A stretch of DNA of 64,000 bases from Prevotella sp. (GTDB taxonomy: Bacteria > Bacteroidota > Bacteroidia > Bacteroidales > Bacteroidaceae), in NCBI GenBank assembly GCA_017442825.1, contig JAFRYZ010000003.1, positions 62,001 through 126,000 on the forward strand, given 5' to 3'. The translations under genes and the position numbers were made by a program. The notes beneath the pieces were generated by a model. It was not told the origin of the DNA and did no database searches. It saw only the letters and a list, made by a program, of their open reading frames with translations. Below, one piece after another: positions 8,463-16,287 of the stretch. The first letter of the stretch is position 1; every line of letters begins with the position of its first letter.

Positions 8463-9071
8463 TCATTTACTCTCGGCCTCTCTTAATTTTGCCATCTCTA
8501 AGTTGATGGTTTCGTGTACCCTGAAATAATCATTCAATTCCAGACGGAGATATTCTTCTATGGCGGGAATCTCACGGATGAAAAGGATGACGGATTTGCA
8601 ATGGACGTCAACATTGCTGCCTGCCTCGTCGATGGTGTAAACAGTAGTGACACTATGTCTGAGGTTGGCTTCGTTGATGGCCTTTTTCAGACGGGTGAAC
8701 TCATCAACATCATACAGTTCCACATGCCCCCAGTGGGTGTCGTAGATGCGGATGAAACGCCAATTATTTGACGCTTGTACCACGAAATACTCGCCTTGAT
8801 AAGCGAAGTTGATGTCGCCTTCCTCTCCCTCGGCAACTTCATACTGACAACCGATCTTTGTCAGCGTCTCCAGGAATAAATCCCTCGATCCTTTCTTTTC
8901 TTCCATAACCTTGTCCTCCATATTCTTTCCTTCTGATTTTGATACTAAGTTTGTCTGACAGGCAGATGCCTCATAAGACACATCTGTGCACTCTGCGTTC
9001 TTCTTCTTCATATACATGTTGGCACAGACGCCAACCACAACAGCTACAACAATAACAGCAAATATTTCCAT
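8463..9071 (-). CDS. YbjN-like domain protein with N-terminal membrane anchor
   Basis: Residues 1-20 form a single hydrophobic segment followed by MKKKN, so the protein is likely anchored in the inner membrane with a soluble domain on the other side of a 50-residue polar linker. Residues about 65-195 look like a YbjN/type III secretion chaperone-like alpha-beta domain (LFLETLTKIGCQYEV start; FRVHETINLEMAKLREA end). The function of this family in Bacteroidetes is unknown. It is a single-gene unit, between the Nudix regulator and tRNA-Arg, with a hairpin after the stop. Confidence 0.6.
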   Translation of the reverse strand: MEIFAVIVVAVVVGVCANMYMKKKNAECTDVSYEASACQTNLVSKSEGKNMEDKVMEEKKGSRDLFLETLTKIGCQYEVAEGEEGDINFAYQGEYFVVQASNNWRFIRIYDTHWGHVELYDVDEFTRLKKAINEANLRHSVTTVYTIDEAGSNVDVHCKSVILFIREIPAIEEYLRLELNDYFRVHETINLEMAKLREAESK

Positions 9072-9158
9072 AATCCATTTCCTTTTACTTGGTCAGTTTG
9101 GGCATCACCCTTGCAATACATAATACCCCAAAATCAAAAAAGGTAAACAACAGGAGCG

Positions 9159-9851
9159 TCAGAATTCCAGGCGGAAGCCTTTTTCCTTCATCTCGTTATA
9201 GCTCTCGGGGTTGAACTTATAGAGGAATGCTACTTTCTTGTTGGGCATGGGAAGTGTTTCGTCAAGCTGCGTGAGAATGCCCAGTTTCTGCATCTTGTTG
9301 CAGAAGTTGCGGCGGTCGAACTTCACACTGAGGATAGCCTCGTAGAGATGCTGCAGCTGTGTCATCGTGAACTTCTCCGGCAGCAACTCGAAGCCGATGG
9401 GCTCGAAGTGAATCTGGCGGCGCAGTTCGTTGGTGGCCTCTCGCAGGATCTTGTCGTGGTCGAATGCCAACGACGGTACTTTGTCGAGCGGGAACCACTG
9501 GGCTTTGGCGGCATCGTCGCCAGCCTTAACCTCGCTGAGACGCACCAAGGCAAAGTAGGCGATGGTAATGACTCGCTCACGAGGGTCACGATCTACACCA
9601 GAGAAGGCATGAAACTGCTTAATATAGGCATCCTTTAATCCTGTCTCCTCAAATAACTCGCGCTTGGCACCCATGAGTGTCGTCTCATCCATTTTTAGGA
9701 ATCCCCCAGGAAACGCCCAACGGCCTTTATAGGGTTCAATACCTCTTTCTACCAAGAGAACATTCAGTCGTGTCCCATCAAATCCGAATATCACGCAATC
9801 CGTGGTAACGCTCGGATGCGGATACTTATAATGATACTTTAGTTCTTCCAT
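9159..9851 (-). CDS. NrtR-family regulator: Nudix domain plus winged helix
   Basis: The N-terminal Nudix fold (about 15-145) keeps a complete Nudix box: G50, E56, REL at 64-66, EE at 68-69 and GL at 71-72, so hydrolase activity is possible, unlike many NrtR proteins with a decayed box. The C-terminal region (about 155-230) contains the LPEKFTMTQLQHLYEAIL helix pair and FDRRNFCNKM, which is the winged helix of NrtR/AraR-type repressors. NrtR relatives control NAD salvage or sugar genes by sensing ADP-ribose or sugars. Two identical-form operators flank its own promoter, indicating autoregulation. The physiological ligand cannot be deduced; the divergent neighbour is asnA. Confidence 0.85.
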   Translation of the reverse strand: MEELKYHYKYPHPSVTTDCVIFGFDGTRLNVLLVERGIEPYKGRWAFPGGFLKMDETTLMGAKRELFEETGLKDAYIKQFHAFSGVDRDPRERVITIAYFALVRLSEVKAGDDAAKAQWFPLDKVPSLAFDHDKILREATNELRRQIHFEPIGFELLPEKFTMTQLQHLYEAILSVKFDRRNFCNKMQKLGILTQLDETLPMPNKKVAFLYKFNPESYNEMKEKGFRLEF

Positions 9852-9874
9852 ATAGCTGTAGATTTTATCTTGTT

Positions 9875-9944
9875 GCGTAATATTTACGCTGCAAAGTTGC
9901 GAAGAATTATTTAAACTGCCAAATAAATTGCGTACTTTTTACGC
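9875..9944 (-). promoter_or_regulatory. Two GCGTA-N5-TACGC operators bracketing the NrtR-type gene promoter
   Basis: Perfect inverted repeats GCGTA-N5-TACGC occur at 9875-9889 and 9930-9944, each preceded by TT. Between them, on the minus strand, lie TTGG (9919-9922), 19 bases and CAACTTTG (9892-9899), one base away from the TAnnTTTG consensus. The downstream operator covers the expected transcription start, and the upstream one sits just before the -33 box; centres are 55 bp apart. This is a classical arrangement for repression by the Nudix/winged-helix regulator that starts at 9851. Confidence 0.75.
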
Positions 9945-10039
9945 ACGAAATTACCTTTTTTATGATTTTATTTGCAGAAAGCATGATTGCTCAGAAAATC
10001 GTAGGATTTAGCAAATTGTAAAATAATTCGGGTGAAATG

Positions 10040-10070
10040 CTTGCGCATTAAGTAATAATTCGTATCTTTG
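10040..10070 (+). promoter_or_regulatory. asnA promoter
   Basis: CTTG ends at 10043, a 19-base spacer follows, and TATCTTTG lies at 10063-10070. The start codon at 10104 leaves a leader of roughly 25 bases. Confidence 0.65.
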
Positions 10071-10103
10071 CAGGCGCAAAGTGCAACTAGAATTGATAAA
10101 ATA

Positions 10104-11141
10104 ATGAGCAAATTGATAAAGCTTAAGGGCTATGAGGCGCTTTTGGATATGCGCCAGACGGAACAAGGTATTAAGTTGATTAAGGACTTTTTTCAGGCTA
10201 ACTTAGCAACGGAACTTCGTCTTCGTCGTGTGACGGCACCCCTCTTTGTGCTGAAGGGGCTCGGCATCAACGACGACCTGAACGGTGTGGAGCGTGCCGT
10301 GACGTTCCCCATCAAGGACCTGGGTGACGCTCAGGCAGAGGTGGTGCACTCGTTGGCGAAGTGGAAGCGTCTGACGCTGGCAGAGTATGAGATAGAGCCT
10401 GGTTATGGCATCTATACGGATATGAACGCTATTCGTGCCGACGAGGAGCTGGACAACCTGCACTCGTTGTATGTAGACCAATGGGACTGGGAGGCGGTCG
10501 TCACCAAGGAGCAGCGCACGCTGGAGTTTCTGAAGAACATCGTGGAGCGCATCTATGCCGCCATCAGAAGGACGGAGTATCTGACCTGTGAGACCTATCC
10601 GCAGATTAAGCCGTTCTTGCCGGAGAAGATTCACTTCATCCATAGCGAGGACTTGCTGAAGATGTATCCAGACAAAACACCGAAAGAGCGCGAGGACGCC
10701 ATTTGTAAGGCATACGGCGCCGTCTTCATCATTGGTATCGGTGGTAAACTGAGCAATGGCGAGAAGCACGACGGACGAGCTCCTGACTACGACGACTGGT
10801 CAACAGTGGCTGAAAACGGACTGGCAGGACTCAATGGCGACATCCTCATCTGGTATCCTATTTTGGGACGTTCATTTGAGTTGTCGTCGATGGGCATCCG
10901 TGTGGATAAGGAAAGTTTGCTTCGCCAGTTGAAGCTAGAACACAAAGAAGACCGCGAGCAGTTGTATTTCCACCAGCAGTTGTTGGAAGACAAATTGCCG
11001 CTGAGCATTGGTGGAGGTATCGGACAGAGCCGTCTCTGTATGGTACTCCTGCATAAAGGACACATTGGCGAGATTCAAGCCAGCATCTGGCCTGGCGATA
11101 TGCGTCAGGAATGTGAGGCTATGGGAATGCCGTTAATTTAA
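10104..11141 (+). CDS. asnA: Aspartate--ammonia ligase
   Basis: Makes asparagine from aspartate, ammonia and ATP, releasing AMP; a cytoplasmic enzyme related to class II aminoacyl-tRNA synthetases. The 345-residue product carries AsnA landmarks in order: FFQANLATELRLRRVTAPLFV near the N-terminus, VERAVTFPIKD, HSLAKWKRLTL, GYGIYTDMNAIR, VDQWDWE, and the C-terminal GGGIGQSRLCM motif 3. The frame is open further upstream to 10068, but that lies inside the -7 box. MSKLIKLKGYE at 10104 matches the family start. It is divergent from the NrtR-type regulator, 250 bases away, and convergent with dnaX. Confidence 0.95.
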   Translation: MSKLIKLKGYEALLDMRQTEQGIKLIKDFFQANLATELRLRRVTAPLFVLKGLGINDDLNGVERAVTFPIKDLGDAQAEVVHSLAKWKRLTLAEYEIEPGYGIYTDMNAIRADEELDNLHSLYVDQWDWEAVVTKEQRTLEFLKNIVERIYAAIRRTEYLTCETYPQIKPFLPEKIHFIHSEDLLKMYPDKTPKEREDAICKAYGAVFIIGIGGKLSNGEKHDGRAPDYDDWSTVAENGLAGLNGDILIWYPILGRSFELSSMGIRVDKESLLRQLKLEHKEDREQLYFHQQLLEDKLPLSIGGGIGQSRLCMVLLHKGHIGEIQASIWPGDMRQECEAMGMPLI

Positions 11142-11151
11142 TGGATCACTG

Positions 11152-12894
11152 TTACGCCAATTCCAACCCTAACGCTGTTGTGAGTCGATTCACAGCAGCG
11201 TTTTCTTGTTGCAGATGGGTGAGAATCTCGCGGCGCGACATTTGTGGCTTGATTTCCTCTTGTTCGGCAAGGCGGATGTTGAAGTTGATGTCGCTGTTGT
11301 GCAAGTTATGGGCTAAGGTCACACGGATGCGGTTGCGCACCTCATTCATCTCGTCGAGCAGCATCTTACTCTCTACAATGACCTCGATGTTGGGATATTC
11401 GGTGATGACGGGGTTGAGGTTTTTCATTCTCGATGCCATACCCCGTAGCTTGTCTTGTTGGGCCATGCGGTTGCACATGGAGCGCCATTGCAGCATCAGT
11501 TCTTCTTCAGTGAAGTCTGACTTCTCATTCTTGTTTTCTATTTCCGGCTCCTTGTAATAAGAGGGCTTGGCATTTTCTTCGTTGAGCAGTCTGTTGAAAG
11601 ACATGCCGATGGTTCCCAGCGAGATGGTGGGTTTCTTCTTTGGCGAAAGGTTTTCTTTCGGCTCTTGGTGCTCAACCTTCGTTGTCCGTCGTTCAGCCCC
11701 AGTCACCTGTGCTACCGGTTTCGGCTGAACTTTGGATACGAGTTTTCTGAACAGGAATTTCAATCGTTTAGGGCTACGCCCCGCCGAAGGAGTATCGTCG
11801 TCGGGTTGTGTCACCTGGGCAATCTGGATGAGTGTCAGTTCTACCAGCAGCCTCTTGTTGGACGAGGTGCGATAGTTGATGTCGCACTGGTTGGCGATTT
11901 GTAATGCCCTATATAAAAAAGGTGTAGGACATTTGGCTGCCTGTTGTTGAAAGCGCTCGCGTTGTTGTTGACTCACCTCCAGCAGGGGCAGCGTCTGCGG
12001 GTCCTTAGCCATCAGTACGTTGCGGATGTGGCTGGCAAGTCCGTTGACCAACTGGCCGCCGTCGAAGCCTTTGTTGATGATGTCGTTCAGCAACACCATG
12101 ATTTCAGCTGCTTTGTTCTCCAAGGCGAGGTTGACAATGTTGAAGTAGTTCTCCGAATCGAGCACGTTCAAGTCGTCGATAACCTTCTGGTAAGTGACAT
12201 TGCCTTGTGAGAAACTTGCCGTCTGGTCGAAGATGCTCAAAGCATCGCGCATGCCGCCGTCGGCTTTCTCAGCGATAATAGCCAATGCCTCTTCTTCGTA
12301 GGTGTAGCCTTCACGTTCTGCCACCATCTTCAGGTGGTTGATGATGTCGGGTACCGACATGCGTTCGAAGTCGTAGATCTGACAACGGCTCAATATCGTA
12401 GGCAGAATCTTGTGCTTCTCTGTAGTGGCAAGGATGAAGATGACGTGTGCCGGCGGTTCTTCCAACGTTTTCAAGAAGGCATTGAAGGCTGCAGCCGACA
12501 GCATGTGCACCTCGTCGATGATGAACACCTTGTATTTACCCACCTGCGGCGGTATGCGGGTCTGGTCCATTAGTGACTTGATGTTTTCAACGGAGTTGTT
12601 TGATGCCGCATCCAACTCAAAGATATTGTACGAGCGTTGCTCGTTAAACGCCTTGCAACTCTCACACTCGTTGCAAGCCTCGCCGTCGGAGGTGGGATGC
12701 TCGCAGTTGATTGCTTTTGCAAAGATGCGGGCGCAAGTGGTTTTTCCTACTCCTCGCGGACCGCAGAAGAGATAGGCATGCGCCAGTTTCCCACTCTTTA
12801 CAGCATTTTTCAGCGTTGTAGTCAAAGCCGATTGCCCCACTACGGAGTCGAACGTCATCGGCCTGTATTTACGTGCTGATACAATGTATTCCAT
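11152..12894 (-). CDS. dnaX: DNA polymerase III subunit gamma/tau
   Basis: Clamp-loader ATPase subunit of the replicative polymerase. The AAA+ domain shows Walker A GPRGVGKT at 45-52, four zinc-binding cysteines at about 64, 74, 77 and 80, the DEVHMLSAAAFNAFLKTLEEPP Walker B region, and sensor motifs LATTEKHKILPTILSRCQ. Domain III follows to about 370; the C-terminal 200 residues are a polar linker plus a tau-like tail. I start at MEYIVSARKYRP (12894), because nine upstream codons to 12921 lack homology and overlap the -7 box CAAAGATA at 12919-12926. The product is 580 residues. The stop is only 11 bases from the asnA stop. Confidence 0.95.
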   Translation of the reverse strand: MEYIVSARKYRPMTFDSVVGQSALTTTLKNAVKSGKLAHAYLFCGPRGVGKTTCARIFAKAINCEHPTSDGEACNECESCKAFNEQRSYNIFELDAASNNSVENIKSLMDQTRIPPQVGKYKVFIIDEVHMLSAAAFNAFLKTLEEPPAHVIFILATTEKHKILPTILSRCQIYDFERMSVPDIINHLKMVAEREGYTYEEEALAIIAEKADGGMRDALSIFDQTASFSQGNVTYQKVIDDLNVLDSENYFNIVNLALENKAAEIMVLLNDIINKGFDGGQLVNGLASHIRNVLMAKDPQTLPLLEVSQQQRERFQQQAAKCPTPFLYRALQIANQCDINYRTSSNKRLLVELTLIQIAQVTQPDDDTPSAGRSPKRLKFLFRKLVSKVQPKPVAQVTGAERRTTKVEHQEPKENLSPKKKPTISLGTIGMSFNRLLNEENAKPSYYKEPEIENKNEKSDFTEEELMLQWRSMCNRMAQQDKLRGMASRMKNLNPVITEYPNIEVIVESKMLLDEMNEVRNRIRVTLAHNLHNSDINFNIRLAEQEEIKPQMSRREILTHLQQENAAVNRLTTALGLELA

Positions 12895-12933
12895 AATGTA
12901 ATTCTGTATTTCGTGTTGCAAAGATAGTCATTT

Positions 12934-13076
12934 CATTGTGAATTCTTCATTGTGAATTGTTAATTTTGAATTATTAATGATGAATTGTGTAACCGCGCAG
13001 CGCTTTGCTTGCAAAGAATTGTGAATTGTGAATTGTGAATTCTGAATTGTTCATTGTGAATTATGAATTATTTAGT
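12934..13076. repeat. Degenerate (GAATTGT)n-type array between dnaX and ftsB
   Basis: Many near copies of AATTGTGAATT, TTCATTGTG and AATTATGAATT are strung together, interrupted around 12985-13016 by a GC-rich segment containing CGCGCAGCGC and TTTGCTTGCAAAG. No coding potential is seen. Similar low-complexity arrays with GC-rich inserts occur elsewhere in this window (16186-16287). Confidence 0.7.
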
Positions 13077-13131
13077 ACCTTCGGCCGAAGATAGGCTGCA
13101 TCCCAACAATGCAAAATAAATCGTGACTTAT

Positions 13132-13162
13132 TTTGTATTGTCTTCGATTTGCACTATCTTTG
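13132..13162 (+). promoter_or_regulatory. Promoter of the ftsB/divIC gene
   Basis: TTTG at 13132-13135, 19 bases, then TATCTTTG at 13155-13162; the chosen start codon at 13182 lies 20 bases downstream. Confidence 0.7.
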
Positions 13163-13181
13163 CAGGCAAATATGCAAGCTC

Positions 13182-13526
13182 ATGAGTAAGATTACAAATA
13201 TAGTGTGGCAGTTCATCGGCCGTTTCAAGTATCACATTGTCGTGGTGCTTGGTGTGCTTATCGTTGGTTTTGTCGATGAGAACAGTTTTGTACAGCGCAT
13301 CAGGTATGATTATCAGATTGAAGAGCTGAAGGAGGAGGTCGCTAAATATAACAAGCGCTACGAGACGGATACACGCTATCTGAAGAATTTGAATCGCGAT
13401 CCAAAGGCCATTGCCAAGATAGCACGCGAACGTTATTTCATGAAGGCTGACGACGAAGACATCTTTGTTTTGAGCGATGATGTGCAGAAACCTTCGGCAG
13501 ACAAGAAAAATGAAGGAGCTGAATAA
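13182..13526 (+). CDS. Septum formation initiator family protein (FtsB/DivIC)
   Basis: A bitopic divisome protein that links FtsL and FtsQ-type partners at the septum. The 114-residue product has a short cytoplasmic N-terminus, one membrane helix (about 17-33, HIVVVLGVLIVGFV), then a coiled coil DYQIEELKEEVAKYNKRY, and the family motif DPKAIAKIARERYFMKADDEDIF near 80-105. I chose MSKITN at 13182 rather than the upstream ATG, which falls within the promoter. It overlaps the next gene by 17 bases. Confidence 0.85.
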   Translation: MSKITNIVWQFIGRFKYHIVVVLGVLIVGFVDENSFVQRIRYDYQIEELKEEVAKYNKRYETDTRYLKNLNRDPKAIAKIARERYFMKADDEDIFVLSDDVQKPSADKKNEGAE

Positions 13527-13926
13527 CGTCCAGAATTGGATTTTCATTATCGGCGGTGGGCTGATGACGCTAGGAGCAGGTTGCTATGCATTCCTGCTGG
13601 TGCAGGATGTGGCTGCCGTTGTTGCCTTTGTTGGAGCTGTAGCCTTTGCCTCCATGCAGATGATGCAGACCTATCAGGGAACAAGTCTGACGTTGCGCCG
13701 TTTGCGTAAGATTATGACTTTTGCCGACATCCTGTTTATTGTGGCAGGACTGCTGATGGTTGAACAGCAGTTTGGATGCGTTGCCCGTTTGTTGGCAGAC
13801 CATCCTTCGTGGTATGTCACCTTTGTCAGTGCCACTTACGGAAAGTGGGTTGTCGTGCTGCTTATTGCCGCCGTCTTGGAACTCTATACCATGCATCGTA
13901 TTTCCAGTGAGTTGGATAAGGGATGA
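13510..13926 (+). CDS. Small membrane protein with four hydrophobic segments, unknown function
   Basis: The 138-residue product from MKELNNVQNW has hydrophobic segments at about 7-25, 32-50, 68-85 and 112-130 and no recognised domain. It overlaps the end of the ftsB/divIC gene, so translation is probably coupled, and a link to cell envelope or division is possible only by position. The upstream in-frame ATG at 13477 would put 11 extra codons inside ftsB and is less likely. Confidence 0.6.
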   Translation: MKELNNVQNWIFIIGGGLMTLGAGCYAFLLVQDVAAVVAFVGAVAFASMQMMQTYQGTSLTLRRLRKIMTFADILFIVAGLLMVEQQFGCVARLLADHPSWYVTFVSATYGKWVVVLLIAAVLELYTMHRISSELDKG

Positions 13927-14051
13927 GAGTTTATAGACGGGGGTTGAAGACTGAAAAAACGCTAAAAGTGGGGGGATTGTTTTAAATAGCGCAAATTTAT
14001 TTTATCACTTCATCGAACCGTTGTATTTTTGTCCTCCGTAAACGATTTGGT

Positions 14052-14852
14052 ATGAAGAAACTCTACACGTTAGTCCTATTGACGGTATCCATGGCGATGC
14101 TGGTGTCATGTGGCAGCTCATATAATATCCAAGGCTCATCGAACGTGGCAACGTTGGATGGACATAAGCTATATCTGAAGATTATCAAAGACGAAAGTCT
14201 GAAGAATCTGGACTCCTGCGACGTTGTCCACGGGCAATTCCTGTTCTCTGGAAGTGTGGATACCGTTTGCATGGCAAACCTCTATATGGACGACATGAGC
14301 ATACTTCCCGTGGTGTTGGAAACAGGAGACATCTCGGTGAAACTCAACAACACCCAGCAAGTATTTGGTGGTACGCCTCTTAACGACAAGCTGTACTCTT
14401 TCATGAAAGACTTCGACCAACTGCAGAATGAGTCGATGGAACTCGTCCATTTGCATGACCAAGCCATCATGAATGGTAAGGATATGGATGCGGTGAACCG
14501 TCAGCTATCGGCCAAGGACGCACAGATAACGCAGAAGATGGACAAACTGGTCACTTCTTTCATCGTTGAGAATTTCGACAACGTGCTCGGACCGGGTGTC
14601 TTCATGATGGTGACAGCCAATTATGATGTTCCTGTGTTTACACCATGGATAGAAGACATCCTCAGTAAAGCAACAGACCGCTTCAAGAACGACCCCTATG
14701 TGAAGCAATATATAGAGGCAGCAGAACACAACCAGAATCTGATGAACGGCATGGCTGAACAAACGGCTCCGGCACCACCAGCACCAGGAACGGTAGAAGG
14801 AGCAGCACCGGCATTGCCAACACCGTCGGACATGGCAAAAGACAATCAGTGA
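14052..14852 (+). CDS. DUF4369-type lipoprotein
   Basis: A signal peptide with a lipobox (LVSC, cysteine at about 20) marks a lipoprotein. Residues 25-130 resemble the DUF4369 beta domain that precedes thioredoxin-like domains in Bacteroidetes TlpA/ResA proteins (GHKLYLKII, LDSCDVVHGQFLFSG, VLETGDISVKL). No thioredoxin CxxC follows: the C-terminal half is helical and ends in a proline/alanine-rich tail (PAPPAPGTVEGAAPALP). This is a DUF4369 protein without the redox domain. It ends one base before pyrC and is probably co-transcribed. Confidence 0.7.
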   Translation: MKKLYTLVLLTVSMAMLVSCGSSYNIQGSSNVATLDGHKLYLKIIKDESLKNLDSCDVVHGQFLFSGSVDTVCMANLYMDDMSILPVVLETGDISVKLNNTQQVFGGTPLNDKLYSFMKDFDQLQNESMELVHLHDQAIMNGKDMDAVNRQLSAKDAQITQKMDKLVTSFIVENFDNVLGPGVFMMVTANYDVPVFTPWIEDILSKATDRFKNDPYVKQYIEAAEHNQNLMNGMAEQTAPAPPAPGTVEGAAPALPTPSDMAKDNQ

Positions 14853-14853
14853 A

Positions 14854-16185
14854 ATGCAAATCTTGATTTATGGCGGCACTATCGTCAACGAGGGACACTC
14901 GTTTGAGGGCTCACTCGTGATAGAAGACGACAAAATTGCCAATATCATTCCAGGTCAGGAAATTCCTCATGGCAACTACGACGAAAGGGTAGATGCCACG
15001 GGGTGTCTTGTCCTGCCTGGTGTCATCGATGACCACGTCCATTTCCGTGAGCCAGGACTGACGGAGAAGGCAGATATCGAGAGCGAGAGTAGGGCAGCTG
15101 CTTTCGGCGGTGTCACTTCCTATTTCGAAATGCCTAACACCGTACCCCAGACCACCACTGTCGAAGCATTGGAAGAGAAGTTCGCCTTGGCGGCAGAGAA
15201 AAGTCATGTCAATTACAGTTTCTTCTTTGGTGCCACCAACGACAACTATCCTCAATTCTCCGACCTCGACAAAAGCCGTATTCCCGGCATCAAACTCTTC
15301 ATGGGTTCGTCAACAGGCAACATGCTCGTTGACCGTTATGGCTCTTTGCTGAAAATCTTCGAAACAACAGCAAAACTGGGATTGCCGCTGATGGCTCATT
15401 GTGAAGATACGGAAACCATCAATCGCAACATGGAGCTGATGCGGAAGGTCTATGGCGACGATCCGCCTGTGATGCTCCATCCAATCATCCGTAGCGAGGA
15501 AGCTTGCTACGAGTCGTCGGCATTGGCTGCACAACTGGCACGCACCTTTGGAACAAAGTTGCATATCGCACATATTTCTACGGCAAGAGAATTGGAACTG
15601 TTAGGCGGTAACGTCACTGGTGAGGCTTGCATTGCCCACCTCTATTTCTCTAGCGACGACTATGCCACGAAAGGTGCTCTCATCAAGTGCAATCCTGCCA
15701 TCAAGTCAAAGGCTGATCGACAGGCGTTGCGCGACGCCTTGACTGCTGGCAGCATCGCCACAATAGGTACCGACCATGCACCCCATCTGCTTTCGCAGAA
15801 GCAGGGTGGTAGTGCCAAAGCTGCCAGCGGCATGCCGATGGTACAGTTCTCGTTGGTGACAATGCTCGAACTGGTCGATGCTGGTGTGTTGCCTGTTGAA
15901 CGAATGGTGGCATTGATGTGTCATCAGCCTGCCAACCTGTTCCAGGTCTGTGAACGCGGTTTTTTGCGCAAAGGCTATCATGCAGATGTCGTCATCGTCA
16001 GGAAAGGTGAACCATGGACGGTTGCAGAAGACTGTATCCAGAGCAAATGCAAGTGGAGTCCCATGCTGGGGCACACCTACCATTGGCAGGTGGCGCATAC
16101 GTTCTGCAACGGTCACCATATCTATAATAAGGGTACCTTTGATGCGCATACCCTCGGAAAACCCATAAAATTCTCTCATCTCTAA
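14854..16185 (+). CDS. pyrC: Dihydroorotase
   Basis: Interconverts carbamoyl-aspartate and dihydroorotate in pyrimidine synthesis. Metal-binding DHVHFREPG (H61, H63), the lysine expected to be carboxylated in GIKLFMGSS (K147), HCED, HIAHIS, and the catalytic aspartate in GTDHAPH (near 307) are all present. The 443-residue length fits the class I dihydroorotase/allantoinase group common in Bacteroidetes. The start is one base after the preceding lipoprotein stop. A heptamer array separates it from the next gene. Confidence 0.93.
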   Translation: MQILIYGGTIVNEGHSFEGSLVIEDDKIANIIPGQEIPHGNYDERVDATGCLVLPGVIDDHVHFREPGLTEKADIESESRAAAFGGVTSYFEMPNTVPQTTTVEALEEKFALAAEKSHVNYSFFFGATNDNYPQFSDLDKSRIPGIKLFMGSSTGNMLVDRYGSLLKIFETTAKLGLPLMAHCEDTETINRNMELMRKVYGDDPPVMLHPIIRSEEACYESSALAAQLARTFGTKLHIAHISTARELELLGGNVTGEACIAHLYFSSDDYATKGALIKCNPAIKSKADRQALRDALTAGSIATIGTDHAPHLLSQKQGGSAKAASGMPMVQFSLVTMLELVDAGVLPVERMVALMCHQPANLFQVCERGFLRKGYHADVVIVRKGEPWTVAEDCIQSKCKWSPMLGHTYHWQVAHTFCNGHHIYNKGTFDAHTLGKPIKFSHL

Positions 16186-16287
16186 ACCCTCAACTCTCGT
16201 TCGAGCTTGCTCGCTTGCAGAGCGAAGCGGCGCAAGAACTCTCAACCCTCAACTCTCAACCCTCATCTCTCAACTCTAAACCCTCCA
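16186..16287. repeat. CTCAACY heptamer array between pyrC and the phosphoesterase gene
   Basis: Repeats of CTCAACC/CTCAACT/CTCATCT fill the gap, interrupted at about 16198-16236 by a GC-rich hairpin-prone segment (GAGCTTGCTCGCTTGCAGAGC). The array is in frame with the downstream gene and would encode STLNPHLSTLNPP if an upstream start were used. Confidence 0.75.

Noticed and set aside
14052..14852. Thiol-disulfide oxidoreductase (TlpA-like)
   Set aside because: The DUF4369 part fits, but there is no thioredoxin fold and no CxxC.
16207..16287. Upstream start for the metallophosphoesterase
   Set aside because: The added residues are just translated heptamer repeats, while a normal start with a membrane helix follows at 16288.
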